The notes under the pieces were generated by a model. It saw only the letters and a list, made by a program, of their open reading frames with translations. It was not told the DNA's origin and searched no databases. From Nocardiopsis quinghaiensis (GTDB lineage: Bacteria; Actinomycetota; Actinomycetes; Streptosporangiales; Streptosporangiaceae), in assembly GCF_008638365.1 (NCBI RefSeq), contig NZ_VWVU01000003.1, positions 62,001-126,000 on the forward strand: 64,000 bases of DNA. Reading direction: 5' to 3'. Position 1 is the first letter of the stretch, and each line of letters begins with the position of its first letter. Made by a program: the position numbers and the translations under genes. Positions 1 through 8,461 of this stretch are shown in pieces.

Positions 1-75
1 GCCGGATCCTGGGCGAGGGCCTCCGCCCCGGACACGTGGATGGTGGACCACTCCTACTGGAACAACCAGTGCTGA
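1..75 (+). CDS. Lactococcin-972-family bacteriocin precursor (C-terminal end only)
   Basis: The window opens inside a reading frame that ends at TGA 73-75. The 24 visible residues contain GSWARAS and finish with HSYWNNQC. This resembles the end of lactococcin 972 (a GVWAKA-type segment followed by an aromatic-rich tail), a secreted bacteriocin that interferes with septum formation through lipid II. The match alone is short, but the next two genes are the membrane protein and ATPase that characteristically follow lactococcin-972-type precursors, which makes the call much stronger. Start codon, signal peptide and most of the mature region lie outside the window. The terminal Cys is not typical of lactococcin 972 itself. 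Confidence 0.6.
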   Translation, partial: AGSWARASAPDTWMVDHSYWNNQC

Positions 76-90
76 GTAACTCTCATGCCA

Positions 91-123
91 CGGTCCGCCG
101 ACAGGGATCCTGTCGGCGGACCG
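91..123 (+). terminator. Perfect 15-bp hairpin between bacteriocin and immunity genes
   Basis: Left arm CGGTCCGCCGACAGG (91-105) pairs without mismatch with 109-123 across a 3-nt loop. It sits 16 bases after the precursor stop and 25 bases before the next start, with no T-run. It could be an attenuator or an mRNA 3'-end stabiliser giving more bacteriocin than transporter message. The function is inferred from position. Confidence 0.6.
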
Positions 124-148
124 CCGAATTTCCAAGCTGAAGAGAATC

Positions 149-2197
149 ATGGTCCACCGCAACGTCATTGTCGGCTACGCCGTTCCTGCCCTGTTGTCCG
201 TCATACTGGCCTTTCTGACCCTCAGTTCCTCGGCCCAGGAACTCACGCCCGGAGATCCCGATCTGTTGTGGATTAAGGAGAACGACAAAACCTCTACGGT
301 CGAGGATATCACCGAAGCCATTGACGAGGTAGCTCAAGCTGAGGGGTTCACGGTCGTCCTCGATCTCTCAGACCTGAACAATCCAGGGAACCTGCGCCAT
401 TTCTACATCGCCGCAGGGGACGCCGGAAGCCCCGGTGGCGCATGGCTGGAAGACGGCTACCCCGACTTCGGCCGTGCCATGCAGACGCAGGTGCACTCCT
501 TCTCCGAGTTGACCGTCGCCGACCCGCGTGGCTATTACCTCGTCTACGGGGACGGAGGCGACGTCCGGTTTCTCCAGGACGCACTCGCCGACGTCGGACT
601 CACCGGCCAGGTGAGCACGTTCGATGAGCTAATGCACTGGGAGGACTATCTGCTGGCCGATGACCTCATGGCCGCAGTCATCACCGCAGCACTGTGCATC
701 GCCATCCTGGTCGGCGCAGGCGTCCTACTGGGCGCCAGGTCCTACGGCGTCCTACGGCTCAACGGCCACTCCTACACGCGCATCCTGATCCGTGATCTAG
801 TCCACGCGGTGCGGGTTTGGGCTCTTGCCGGTGTGGTGACCACCGCAGCCACGCTCGTCTTTCTCGGCTTCTACAACGGGCTGGCCCAACTACCCCTCTT
901 CGCCATCATTGTCGGTTACCTGATCGCCGGTTTGACCGCCGTCGCCCTGGCCTCGCACGCCCTTGCTTTGGGCCTGCTGCACCTGTCCAGTCTGCTCAGC
1001 GCCCTCAAGGGCAAACTCCCCGCCCGGTCAACCCTGACAGCCGTCTACCTTGTTCGCACCAGCGCGCTGGTTCTGGTCCTCGGTGCGGTCAGCGCACTGG
1101 GCACTTCCATTGCTGAGGCCAACGACTACCGTGGCGGATTCGAGCGTTTCGCCCAGGCAGGCGAAACCTCCAGGATCAGGCTCCTCGGCAGCGTTCAAGG
1201 TGAGGAGATGACCGAGGCCATGGACAACGTCATCGGCCCTTGGCTGCGTCAGTCGGATGCTGACGGGCGCACGATCCTCGTCGAACAGACATACCCTTCA
1301 GACTTCCTTCCCACTGGTTCGCCCTATCTCGACTTCGACGTCCTACTGGTCAATGACACCTACCTGGAGCACAATGAGGCCCTGGCCCCCGACGGTGAAC
1401 CTTACGGCGCCAGTGACACGATCCGCGTCCTCATTCCCGACTCGCTCGCCGAACACGAGGCCTCGCTGGTCGAGGGCACGCAGAGCTGGGCAGAGTTTCA
1501 GACCGAAGCGCCCACCGAGGTCGAAGCACTTCCCCTCGCCGGCCCTCAGGAGATGTTCACCTATGGGACTACCAGCCAGGTCACGCTGCAGAGCCTGACC
1601 ACGGTTACGGACCCCGTGGTCGTCGCAGTGCCCAACGGTTCGCTGAGCGCTCCCCAATACGCCAGCCAGGCGTCGAGGGGCGGACTCCTGTTCACGGACC
1701 CGTCCGAGGCGGAGAGCGCCATCGCCGAGGGCCCGCTCGCAACCTACGTCAACGGCCTCCAGCCGGTGGCCCTCATCGCCGCTGACGAATACGGCGAGAT
1801 CCTATCCGAACTGCGGGTCCGTGCCGTCAACCTCATCGCCTTGATCGCGGTCCTGGCGATGACCGCCATCGCCGCTGGCCTCGTGTACGTGCGTACCAGC
1901 GCCCAGACCATCTTCGCTCGCCACATCAGTGGGTGGACGTTCATCGCCACCCACCGCAGGCTTCTCGCCTTCGAGGGTTTGCTCGCCCTCGCCTTCACCG
2001 GATGGATCACCTGGGACACACTGCGTATGCGCGCCGCACTGAACGCCCCCATGACCTGGTCGCGCGAGGCACTGAACACCACGGGGGTTGAACCCCTCTA
2101 CGCTGCGGGCATCGCCGTCGCCGGATTCACTCTCATCTTCGCCACTCTCGTCTACTTCCACGGTCGTATCGTCCGTGAAGGTGCCTCCCAGGCCTGA
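149..2197 (+). CDS. Bacteriocin-associated multi-TM membrane protein (lactococcin-972 immunity/exporter subunit)
   Basis: A 682-residue membrane protein. One N-terminal membrane segment (about residues 7-27) is followed by an extracytoplasmic domain to about residue 170, then several membrane helices (about 172-330), a second outside domain, and three C-terminal helices. This is the topology of the bacteriocin-associated integral membrane proteins encoded beside lactococcin-972-type peptides, which resemble FtsX/MacB permeases and are thought to give immunity and/or export. It lies between the bacteriocin end and its ATPase, 16 bases upstream of the latter, consistent with one transcript. The ATG at 149 has only a weak GAAGAG-type ribosome site. 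Whether it protects, exports or both cannot be read from sequence. Confidence 0.75.
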   Translation: MVHRNVIVGYAVPALLSVILAFLTLSSSAQELTPGDPDLLWIKENDKTSTVEDITEAIDEVAQAEGFTVVLDLSDLNNPGNLRHFYIAAGDAGSPGGAWLEDGYPDFGRAMQTQVHSFSELTVADPRGYYLVYGDGGDVRFLQDALADVGLTGQVSTFDELMHWEDYLLADDLMAAVITAALCIAILVGAGVLLGARSYGVLRLNGHSYTRILIRDLVHAVRVWALAGVVTTAATLVFLGFYNGLAQLPLFAIIVGYLIAGLTAVALASHALALGLLHLSSLLSALKGKLPARSTLTAVYLVRTSALVLVLGAVSALGTSIAEANDYRGGFERFAQAGETSRIRLLGSVQGEEMTEAMDNVIGPWLRQSDADGRTILVEQTYPSDFLPTGSPYLDFDVLLVNDTYLEHNEALAPDGEPYGASDTIRVLIPDSLAEHEASLVEGTQSWAEFQTEAPTEVEALPLAGPQEMFTYGTTSQVTLQSLTTVTDPVVVAVPNGSLSAPQYASQASRGGLLFTDPSEAESAIAEGPLATYVNGLQPVALIAADEYGEILSELRVRAVNLIALIAVLAMTAIAAGLVYVRTSAQTIFARHISGWTFIATHRRLLAFEGLLALAFTGWITWDTLRMRAALNAPMTWSREALNTTGVEPLYAAGIAVAGFTLIFATLVYFHGRIVREGASQA

Positions 2198-2213
2198 CCA
2201 CCCAAGGAACACC

Positions 2214-2849
2214 ATGCTCACCGTGAAGAACCTGTCCAAGTCTTTCGGGTCGCGCGTCCTGTGGGAAGAGCTGGGCCTGACCGTCGAAGCCGGACGGATG
2301 CTCGCCCTGGTCGGCGCCAGCGGATCGGGCAAGACCACCCTGCTCAATTGCATGGGCTTGCTGGAAAAACCCAGCGGCGGCCAGATCCTGTTCGAAGGCA
2401 CAGACGTCACCCGCCTGGGTGTGGGCCGTCAACGTCGCTTCCGCCGCGACAAGCTCGGCTACCTGTTCCAGAACTACGCCCTGATCGAGAACGCCACCGT
2501 CAAGGCCAACCTCGATGTCGCCCGACGACGCGGCACTCAAGCCAACTACTCACAAGCCCTGGAGCGGGTCGGGCTGATCGGCCGAGACAAGGACAAGGTG
2601 CACTATCTGTCCGGTGGTGAGCAGCAGCGTGTGGCCCTGGCCCGCCTGATGGTCAAACAGCCCGCACTGGTACTGGCCGATGAACCGACCGGGGCCCTGG
2701 ACAGCGGCAACGGCGCCATGGTCGTGGACGTCCTGCGCCAGATGAGCCGGGAAGGCTGCGCCGTGGTCATCGCCACGCACAACAACGACGTGCGCGACGC
2801 ATGCGACACCGCCTTCGACGTGCACGTGCAAAAGGAGGTCTCCGCGTAA
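2214..2849 (+). CDS. ABC transporter ATP-binding protein, lactococcin-972 export group
   Basis: A 211-residue ATPase with Walker A GASGSGKTT near residues 34-42, the Q-loop in LFQNYALIE, the signature LSGGEQQRVALARL, Walker B LVLADEP, and a switch His in ATHNN. It is of the MacB/LolD size and type and should power the membrane protein encoded just upstream. The ATG at 2214 was chosen because the longer frame to 2088 runs back inside the previous gene and adds a Ser/Pro-rich tail unlike any ABC protein. The 16-base gap from the upstream stop suggests one operon. The bacteriocin assignment rests on the neighbourhood; the ABC assignment is certain. Confidence 0.88.
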   Translation: MLTVKNLSKSFGSRVLWEELGLTVEAGRMLALVGASGSGKTTLLNCMGLLEKPSGGQILFEGTDVTRLGVGRQRRFRRDKLGYLFQNYALIENATVKANLDVARRRGTQANYSQALERVGLIGRDKDKVHYLSGGEQQRVALARLMVKQPALVLADEPTGALDSGNGAMVVDVLRQMSREGCAVVIATHNNDVRDACDTAFDVHVQKEVSA

Positions 2850-2912
2850 CTGTTCCGCGCCGGGTGCGATGAGGTGATCTCCGCGACTTCGAAACAGCAG
2901 AAACCCGGCAAG

Positions 2913-3034
2913 GAAGGGATTTCCCTTCGAAAAAAGAGTGAGGGGCGGCTCGCCGGACCTGATTCAATTCCAGCAAGCCGCCCGGAGCTGCGTTGGCGTT
3001 TTGAGATAAGTAGGCCGCGCTATTGTCGGCCTAC
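2913..3034 (+). terminator. Three consecutive hairpins after the bacteriocin operon
   Basis: GAAGGGA/TCCCTTC (2913-2919/2922-2928) is followed by a short A-run. GGGCGGCT/AGCCGCCC (2943-2950/2976-2983) has a long loop. GTAGGCCG/CGGCCTAC (3010-3017/3027-3034) is compact. Together they likely end transcription of the bacteriocin genes before the IS remnant. Confidence 0.45.
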
Positions 3035-3059
3035 ATACCGACCCGACAGTGAGCTCTTT

Positions 3060-4135
3060 TCATCCTGCTTCTCGGAGTTGGAGGACGAGCACGGCTCGGG
3101 TGACCTCTCCAGCCCGGTGCGGGCAGCACCGCAGCCGGCGCAGGACGTCCCAGTTCTTGAGTTGGGCGATGGCTCGCTCTCCGGGGCTGCGGAGCTTGGC
3201 GTGCTCGGAGTTGGCGTCCTTCTTCCACTGCGGCTTGCCACGGCCCTTGAACGGGCAGAACACCGCCTCCGACAGCCCCACGTACCCCTTGTCGCCCAGG
3301 CCGACCAGGACCGAGGCCTTGATGCGTTCGGCGATGCTCAGTGATCCGATCAGAGGAATGCGCATGACGATGGCGTTGCCACTGTTCATGGGCATCGGGC
3401 AGAGCACTCTTGTTCGGCTTACGGGGTGGAGTGATGGCTCGGCCGGGGTGATCACGGCGCAGGCCGAGGTAGCCGTCGTCCAGCAGCACCTCCACCTCTG
3501 GGAAATACCGGAAGCAGGAATCGATTCCCTCGGTGCGGACCGCGGTGGCATCGTGCATCCTCCCGGGCCGCAGGGAGTCGGTCCACAACATGCGCCCGCG
3601 GTGATCGGCGACGATGGTGGCCTTCATGGTGTTCTGTTTCTTCTTGCCCGACACGAACGCCCGTCGGCCACCTCGGCTCGCGCGGGGCCTGCGCACCTGG
3701 ACCTCGGTGGCGTCCAACCTCAGTTCGACGCCTTCGGCCTGAGCGTAGGCGAAAGGCGTCCTCCAAGGTGCGCAAACGCACCTCCGGGCGGTCGGGGACC
3801 GCGCACCCCCGTTCGGCCAGCAAAGCGCGGATCTGGCCCACGGCCCGTGTGACGGTGGAGCGATCCACATCGAACAGCAGGCCCAGGACCGCGTGCGGCA
3901 GGTCGTGGCGCAGGTGGATCAAGGTGGCCACCAGGCGGTCGACGAAGACCAGGCGGTGCCGGGCGCCCGCCCCGGCGGCCCGTTTCCTCGCCCCGCCCCG
4001 GACCCGGTGCCGGCGATCTTCGATGGCCGTTTCCCAAGGGCGGGCCAGCTCCTCAATGAGCACGGACAAGTGGTGCCGCGAGATGCCGGTGAGCCAGGGA
4101 TGGGCCAGGACCGCACGGTTGACCTTGATCGTCAC
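3060..4135 (-). pseudogene. Degenerate mosaic IS5-family transposase (two different elements joined)
   Basis: Read on the minus strand from GTG 4135, the frame starts VTIKVNRAVLAHPWLTG and contains a helix-turn-helix-like segment (FDVDRSTVTRAVGQIRALL). It then shifts frame near 3750 into a DDE-type region with LRLDATEVQVRRP, GKKKQNTMKATIVADHRG and VEVLLDDGYLGL. Near 3340 it changes again to a C-terminal segment with GLGDKGYVG, HAKLRSPGERAIAQLKNW and RCCPHRAGEV, ending at 3060. The first two parts belong to the element type also found at 63.3 kb. The last part looks like the C-terminus of a different IS5-like transposase. No intact protein can be made. Confidence 0.8.
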
Positions 4136-4173
4136 GACCAGAGCATGCCACGGTCCTCCGGCGAGACCTTCAC

Positions 4174-4196
4174 CCGCTATCACGCACCAACTCGTA
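4174..4196. repeat. IS terminal sequence (type A), shared with 63681-63703
   Basis: 22 of 23 bases match the segment at 63681-63703; the core is TCACGCACCAACTCGT. Here it lies on the 5' side of the minus-strand transposase, while at 63.7 kb it lies on the 3' side of a plus-strand copy. That is what terminal inverted repeats of one IS type should look like. Confidence 0.7.
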
Positions 4197-4596
4197 AGTA
4201 ATGATTTGTTGTGCTGTAGGTCATGCTTGCTTGGTACAAACCCGACCTGGGGGGCGTTGGTGCGCATGCTCGAGGGTGCGGTGCGGACTTCCCGTGCCAG
4301 TCTCGTGCCAGTCCGATTTCAGAAGTGAGTACGAGCTGACATCGATCATCTTCTCGCTGCCGGAACACCCAGGTCAGAGCATGAGTGACTATGGACGCCG
4401 GTTTGAGTGCGAGATACGTAACCGCAAAACGTATGACCACGGGATGCCTGGTGGCAAGGCGGGATCACTCCCGGGTCGACCCGGGAACCAGGGGGTGTGG
4501 AGGCCCGCCGGGTGTTGCCAGCGCGGCACGCCCACAACAGGATGGGGCCGTGCCAACGGCCCCACGGGGATCGTGAGACGGACGGGAAGCAGGGCC
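4197..4596. other. Gene-free region upstream of the AMP-ligase, with an 18-bp palindrome
   Basis: No convincing gene is visible. A perfect palindrome TCCCGGGTCGACCCGGGA lies at 4469-4486, about 110 bases before the start at 4597, and could be a repressor site. A 10-base direct repeat, CGTGCCAGTC, occurs twice near 4292-4314. Confidence 0.4.
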
Positions 4597-6126
4597 ATGA
4601 ACAGTTCAACGACATCCAGCACCGTCGACGACCTCCTCCGGCGCAGCGCGGCGCGTGTCCCCGGGCGCACCGCCCTGGTCTTCGGCGACCGCACCTGGAC
4701 CTACGCCGAGCTGGACGCGGCGGTCACCCGTGCCGCCGCCCGGCTGCTCGGCCTCGGCGCCGCCCAGGGCGACCGGGTGGCGGCCTACGGGAAGAACTCC
4801 GACGCCTACCTCATCGGGTTCCTGGCCTGTGCCCGCGCGGGCCTGATCCACGTGCCCGTCAACTTCGCCCTCCAGGGAGAGGAGCTGTCCTACCTGCTGG
4901 GACAGTCCGGCAGCGCCATCGTCCTGGCCGACCCGGCCCTGCGCTCGGCCGTGGACGCCCTGCGCACCGAGACCGGGGTGGAACAGGTCCTGGAGCTGCG
5001 GGAGGGGCCCGGCTCACTGCTCGCCGACAGTCTTCAGGGCCCGGTGCCCGAGCTGGATGTGGAGGTCTCCGACACCGACCTGGTGCAGCTGCTGTACACC
5101 TCCGGCACCACCTCCCGCCCCAAGGGCGCGATGATGACCCACCGCGCGCTCGTGCACGAGTACCTGTCCTGCGTGGTGGGCCTGGACCTGTCCGCCGACG
5201 ACGAGCCGCTGCACGCCATGCCGCTCTACCACAGCGCGCAGATGCACGTCTTCCTCATGCCGTGGCTGGCGGTCGGGGCCCGCAACGCCCTCGTGGAGAC
5301 ACCCGACCCCGCCGACCTGCTGGGCCGGATCGAGACCGGTCGGCACGGGGCGTTCTTCGCCGCGCCCACCCTGGGGGTGGCGATGGCGGGACACACCGAC
5401 TTCGCCCGCCGCGACCTGTCGAGTCTGCGCAAGGCCTACTACGGCGCCTCGACCATGCCCGGACCCGTCCTGGACAAGCTGCGCTCCGCCCTTCCCGAAC
5501 TGGGCTTCTACAACTGCTTCGGTCAGAGCGAGATCGGTCCGCTGGCCACCGTCCTGCGCCCGGAGGAGCACGCGGCGCGCCCCGCCTCCGCGGGCCGGGC
5601 CGCCCTGTTCGTGGAACTGCGGGTGGTGGACGACGAGGGCTAGGACGTCGAGCCCGGCGAGCCGGGTGAAGTGGTCTACCGGTCACCGCAGCTGTGCCAG
5701 GGCTACTGGGACAAGCCGCAGGAGACCGAGGAGGCCTTCCGGGACGGCTGGTTCCACTCCGGCGACCTGGTGCGGAGCGATGCCGAGGGCTACATCGAGG
5801 TGGTCGACCGGATCAAGGACGTCATCAACACCGGAGGCGTCCTGGTGGCCTCCCGCGAGGTGGAGGACGCCCTGTACACCCACTCCGGGGTGGCCGAGGC
5901 CGCGGTGGTCGGCGCACCCGACGAGAAGTGGATCGAGGCGGTGACCGCGTTCGTCGTGCCCACCGGCGAGGCCGATCCCGAGACCCTGCCCGACGACCTG
6001 GTGAAGCACGTGCGCGCCCGTCTCGCGCCGTTCAAGGCGCCCAAGGAGGTGCGGGTGGTGGCCGAGCTGCCGCGCAACGCCTCGGGCAAGATCCTCAAGC
6101 GCGAGCTGCGCGACCGCACCTCCTGA
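4597..6126 (+). pseudogene. AMP-dependent acyl-CoA synthetase, interrupted by in-frame TAG at 5641-5643
   Basis: The ATG at 4597 follows a GGGAAGCAGGG ribosome site. The frame encodes an ANL-superfamily ligase that adenylates a carboxylic acid and transfers it to CoA. Motifs are in order: phosphate-binding LLYTSGTTSRPKGAMMTH, YGASTMPGP, FYNCFGQSEIGP, then (after the stop) GWFHSGDLVR, DRIKDVINTGG and the C-terminal lysine motif NASGKILKRELR. The frame is otherwise intact over 509 codons, but codon 349 is TAG in DDEG*DVEPGEPGE, where CAG (Gln) would fit with one base change. As read, the product would be 348 residues without the C-terminal lid. It may be a recent pseudogene or a sequencing error; readthrough is less likely. 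Confidence 0.85.
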
Positions 6127-6596
6127 TCCGCCCTCCCGCCGGCCGGTCGCAACCGCGGTCCGACCGGCCGAACCCGCCGGGTGCGGCGGTCCCCTGGCTG
6201 GCGGCGGCCTCGGACCGGAGCTCCGACCCGTCGGGGGAGGAGGCAGACGGGGCAGCGGCGGCACGAACAGCGTGAACGGTGCTTGGGAGGTGGCTCCCAG
6301 GAGTCGCGGCCAAACCCCGGGGGTCGTCTGCGGGGGGACGGCGCGCACCTCGCGGAGCATGGTGCCCGCGCGTGCTCCTGGAGGACCCGGTCCACGGGTC
6401 GGATCCCGTGTCCGCCCACCAGCGCCCCACACCAGCCGTGAACACTCAGGGCCCCTCCGCGGCCACGCCCCGGCACCGACGAGTCCCGTGAGCCCATGCG
6501 CCCGGCCCCCCTCGGCCATGACCCACCCGATGGCGTCCGCCTCAGACGGACACGGGATGATCGCACGGTCGGTACAGGCGAAAGGAGCACCCTGCC
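6127..6596. other. Non-coding stretch before the PfkB kinase
   Basis: No frame here has family resemblance. The last part carries a good ribosome site (AAAGGAG) before the ATG at 6597. I see no clear terminator or riboswitch. Confidence 0.3.
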
Positions 6597-7523
6597 ATGA
6601 CCGGACGCCTCCTCCATGTGGGACCGGTGATCATCGACATCGTGATGGCGGTCGACGCCCTGCCCGAGGCCGGCGAAGGTGCGTTCGCGTCCTCCGCGCA
6701 CACCCTGGCCGGTGGCGGTTTCAACGTCATCGCCGCCGCTGCGCGCGCGGGGATGGAGGTGGTCTACGCGGGGGCGCACGGAAGCGGGCCGAACGGAGAC
6801 CTGGCCCGTGCCGCGCTGCGTTCCGAGGGGGTGCCGGTGGCACACGCCCCCGACCCCGACGCGGACACCGGCTTTTGCGTGGCACTGGTCGACGGCGACG
6901 CCGAACGGACCTTCATCACCCGCCTGGGCGCCGAGATGGGCCTGTCCCTGGCCGAGCTGCGCACACTGGGGCCCAGGCCGGGGGACTTCGTCTACACCGT
7001 GGGGTACTCCCTGCTCCCCGGACCGCGCGCCGACGAACTCCTCACCTGGATCGGTGGCCTTCCGGAAGGGGTGCGCCTGGTCCTGGACCCGGCACCGGTC
7101 GTGGGCGACCTTCCCGGACAGACCCTGGACCGGGCCCTGTCCCGTGTCGACCTGCTCAGCCTCAGCGCCGCCGAGGCGGCGACCATGACCGGGTGCACCG
7201 ATCCCGAGGAGGCCGCCTCGCTCCTCGTCCAGCGGGTTCACACCGGTGGTGTGGTGGTCGTGCGCGACTCCGCGAACGGCTGCGTGGTGGCCGAGCCCGG
7301 GGGCGTGCCCCAACGGGTCTGCGGGTTCCCCGTACGCGCCGTGGACACCAACGGAGCGGGCGACGCGCACGTGGGCGTGTTCACCGCCGCCGTGGCCAAC
7401 GGCCTGACCCCGCTGGAGGCCGCCCGCCGGGCCAACGCGGCCTGCGCCCTGGCCGTCACCCGTCGTGGCCCGGCCACCTGCCCCACCGCAGAGGAGACGG
7501 ACGCTCTCCTGGCGGGGACGTGA
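6597..7523 (+). CDS. PfkB-family carbohydrate/nucleoside kinase
   Basis: A 308-residue cytoplasmic kinase of the ribokinase/PfkB family, which phosphorylates a sugar or nucleoside with ATP. It shows the N-terminal glycine motif (TLAGGGFNVIAAAARAG), VLDPAPVVGD, and the catalytic signature DTNGAGDAHVGVF near residue 250 with the GAGD anion hole and catalytic Asp. The ATG at 6597 is preceded by AAAGGAG at good spacing. It stands alone, without transporter or regulator neighbours, so the substrate (ribose, fructose, adenosine and pseudouridine are all possible) cannot be assigned. Confidence 0.85.
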   Translation: MTGRLLHVGPVIIDIVMAVDALPEAGEGAFASSAHTLAGGGFNVIAAAARAGMEVVYAGAHGSGPNGDLARAALRSEGVPVAHAPDPDADTGFCVALVDGDAERTFITRLGAEMGLSLAELRTLGPRPGDFVYTVGYSLLPGPRADELLTWIGGLPEGVRLVLDPAPVVGDLPGQTLDRALSRVDLLSLSAAEAATMTGCTDPEEAASLLVQRVHTGGVVVVRDSANGCVVAEPGGVPQRVCGFPVRAVDTNGAGDAHVGVFTAAVANGLTPLEAARRANAACALAVTRRGPATCPTAEETDALLAGT

Positions 7524-7852
7524 CCACCCGCCCTGGCCAGAGCGCGGTCCCGAACCGGTGGAGCCGTCCGTGGTGTCCGCGGCCCTGACCGCGCGGACGG
7601 CACAGGTGGCCGCGCGCGGTGAGGGGCCCCACGGTGGGCGGTGGTCCCCGGACCCCACGGGCCCCGGTACAGGTTGAGCCGCTATCGGATTAGGGCCAGC
7701 GGTCAATACGGGCCGGGCACCTACAAGAATTCAGAATTGGTCACTATGTTTGGTCCCTTCTGTCATTCCAGCCACAAGCGCCCCAGTTGAAACGCTGACG
7801 AGTTTTTGGGCTGGTCTTCGGGGGCAAGGACAGGCGGACAGGAGGTACCCCC
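7524..7852. other. Intergenic region with an AT-rich promoter-like patch
   Basis: The only locally AT-rich stretch is about 7700-7770 (around AAGAATTCAGAATTGG and ACTATGTTTGG). It probably holds the promoter for the downstream FVDDP gene pair. No hexamer pair is good enough to fix. Confidence 0.35.
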
Positions 7853-8461
7853 ATGGAGACCGGAACCATTACCTTCGCCCTGGTCGCCTTAGCGGTAGTC
7901 GCCCTCGCCGGAGGAATCGCGATCGCCGCACGTTCCCTTCTCCTTCCGACCTGGCGCACCACTCGTCTCAGGAAACACTTCGGTACCGAATACCACCACA
8001 CCGTGCAGGACCACGGCGACACGTCGGCCGCCGAACGCGACCTGTCCGCACGGCTCCGCCGCCGCCAGGACACCGAACTCCGCGAGCTCACCGTCCAGGA
8101 ACGCGAGGCGCACGCCGACACCTGGGCCGCGATACAGCAGGTCTTCGTGGACGACCCCGCCCGCGCCGTTCTGGACGCCCGCGCTCTGGTGGGCACGATC
8201 ATGGCGGATCTGGGCTACCCCGGGCCTTCGCCCGACGAAGGCTTCGAGCAGCGGCTCAAGGACCTGTCGGTGGACCACCCCGCCGCGGTCGCCGACGCGC
8301 GCCGCGCACAGGAGGCCGAACCCCCCGCCGAACCGGACCGGTCACACACCGAGCACCTGCGCGAGGTGCTGGTGTCCCACCGCGGGCTGGTGGACGCCCT
8401 GCTGGGCGGACTGCGGCCCGCGGCGCGACGGGAGGAAAAGGAACCGGAGGGAGGCCGGTGA
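7853..8461 (+). CDS. Membrane-anchored FVDDP-motif protein of unknown function
   Basis: A 202-residue protein with one N-terminal membrane helix (about residues 5-30), a charged, probably helical stretch (residues 35-90), then a small domain beginning WAAIQQVFVDDP (residues 91-102) and ending LREVLVSHRGLVDALLG. The same domain pattern is in the next gene. Similar sequences are widespread in actinobacterial hypothetical proteins, but I know no function. The ATG at 7853 is preceded by GGAGGTACCCCC. The stop overlaps the GTG start of the next gene, so the two are likely co-translated. Confidence 0.75.
   Translation: METGTITFALVALAVVALAGGIAIAARSLLLPTWRTTRLRKHFGTEYHHTVQDHGDTSAAERDLSARLRRRQDTELRELTVQEREAHADTWAAIQQVFVDDPARAVLDARALVGTIMADLGYPGPSPDEGFEQRLKDLSVDHPAAVADARRAQEAEPPAEPDRSHTEHLREVLVSHRGLVDALLGGLRPAARREEKEPEGGR

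Noticed and set aside
4280-4320. Attachment site from the CGTGCCAGTC repeat
   Set aside because: No integrase, tRNA or second copy elsewhere in the window; a short direct repeat alone is not enough.
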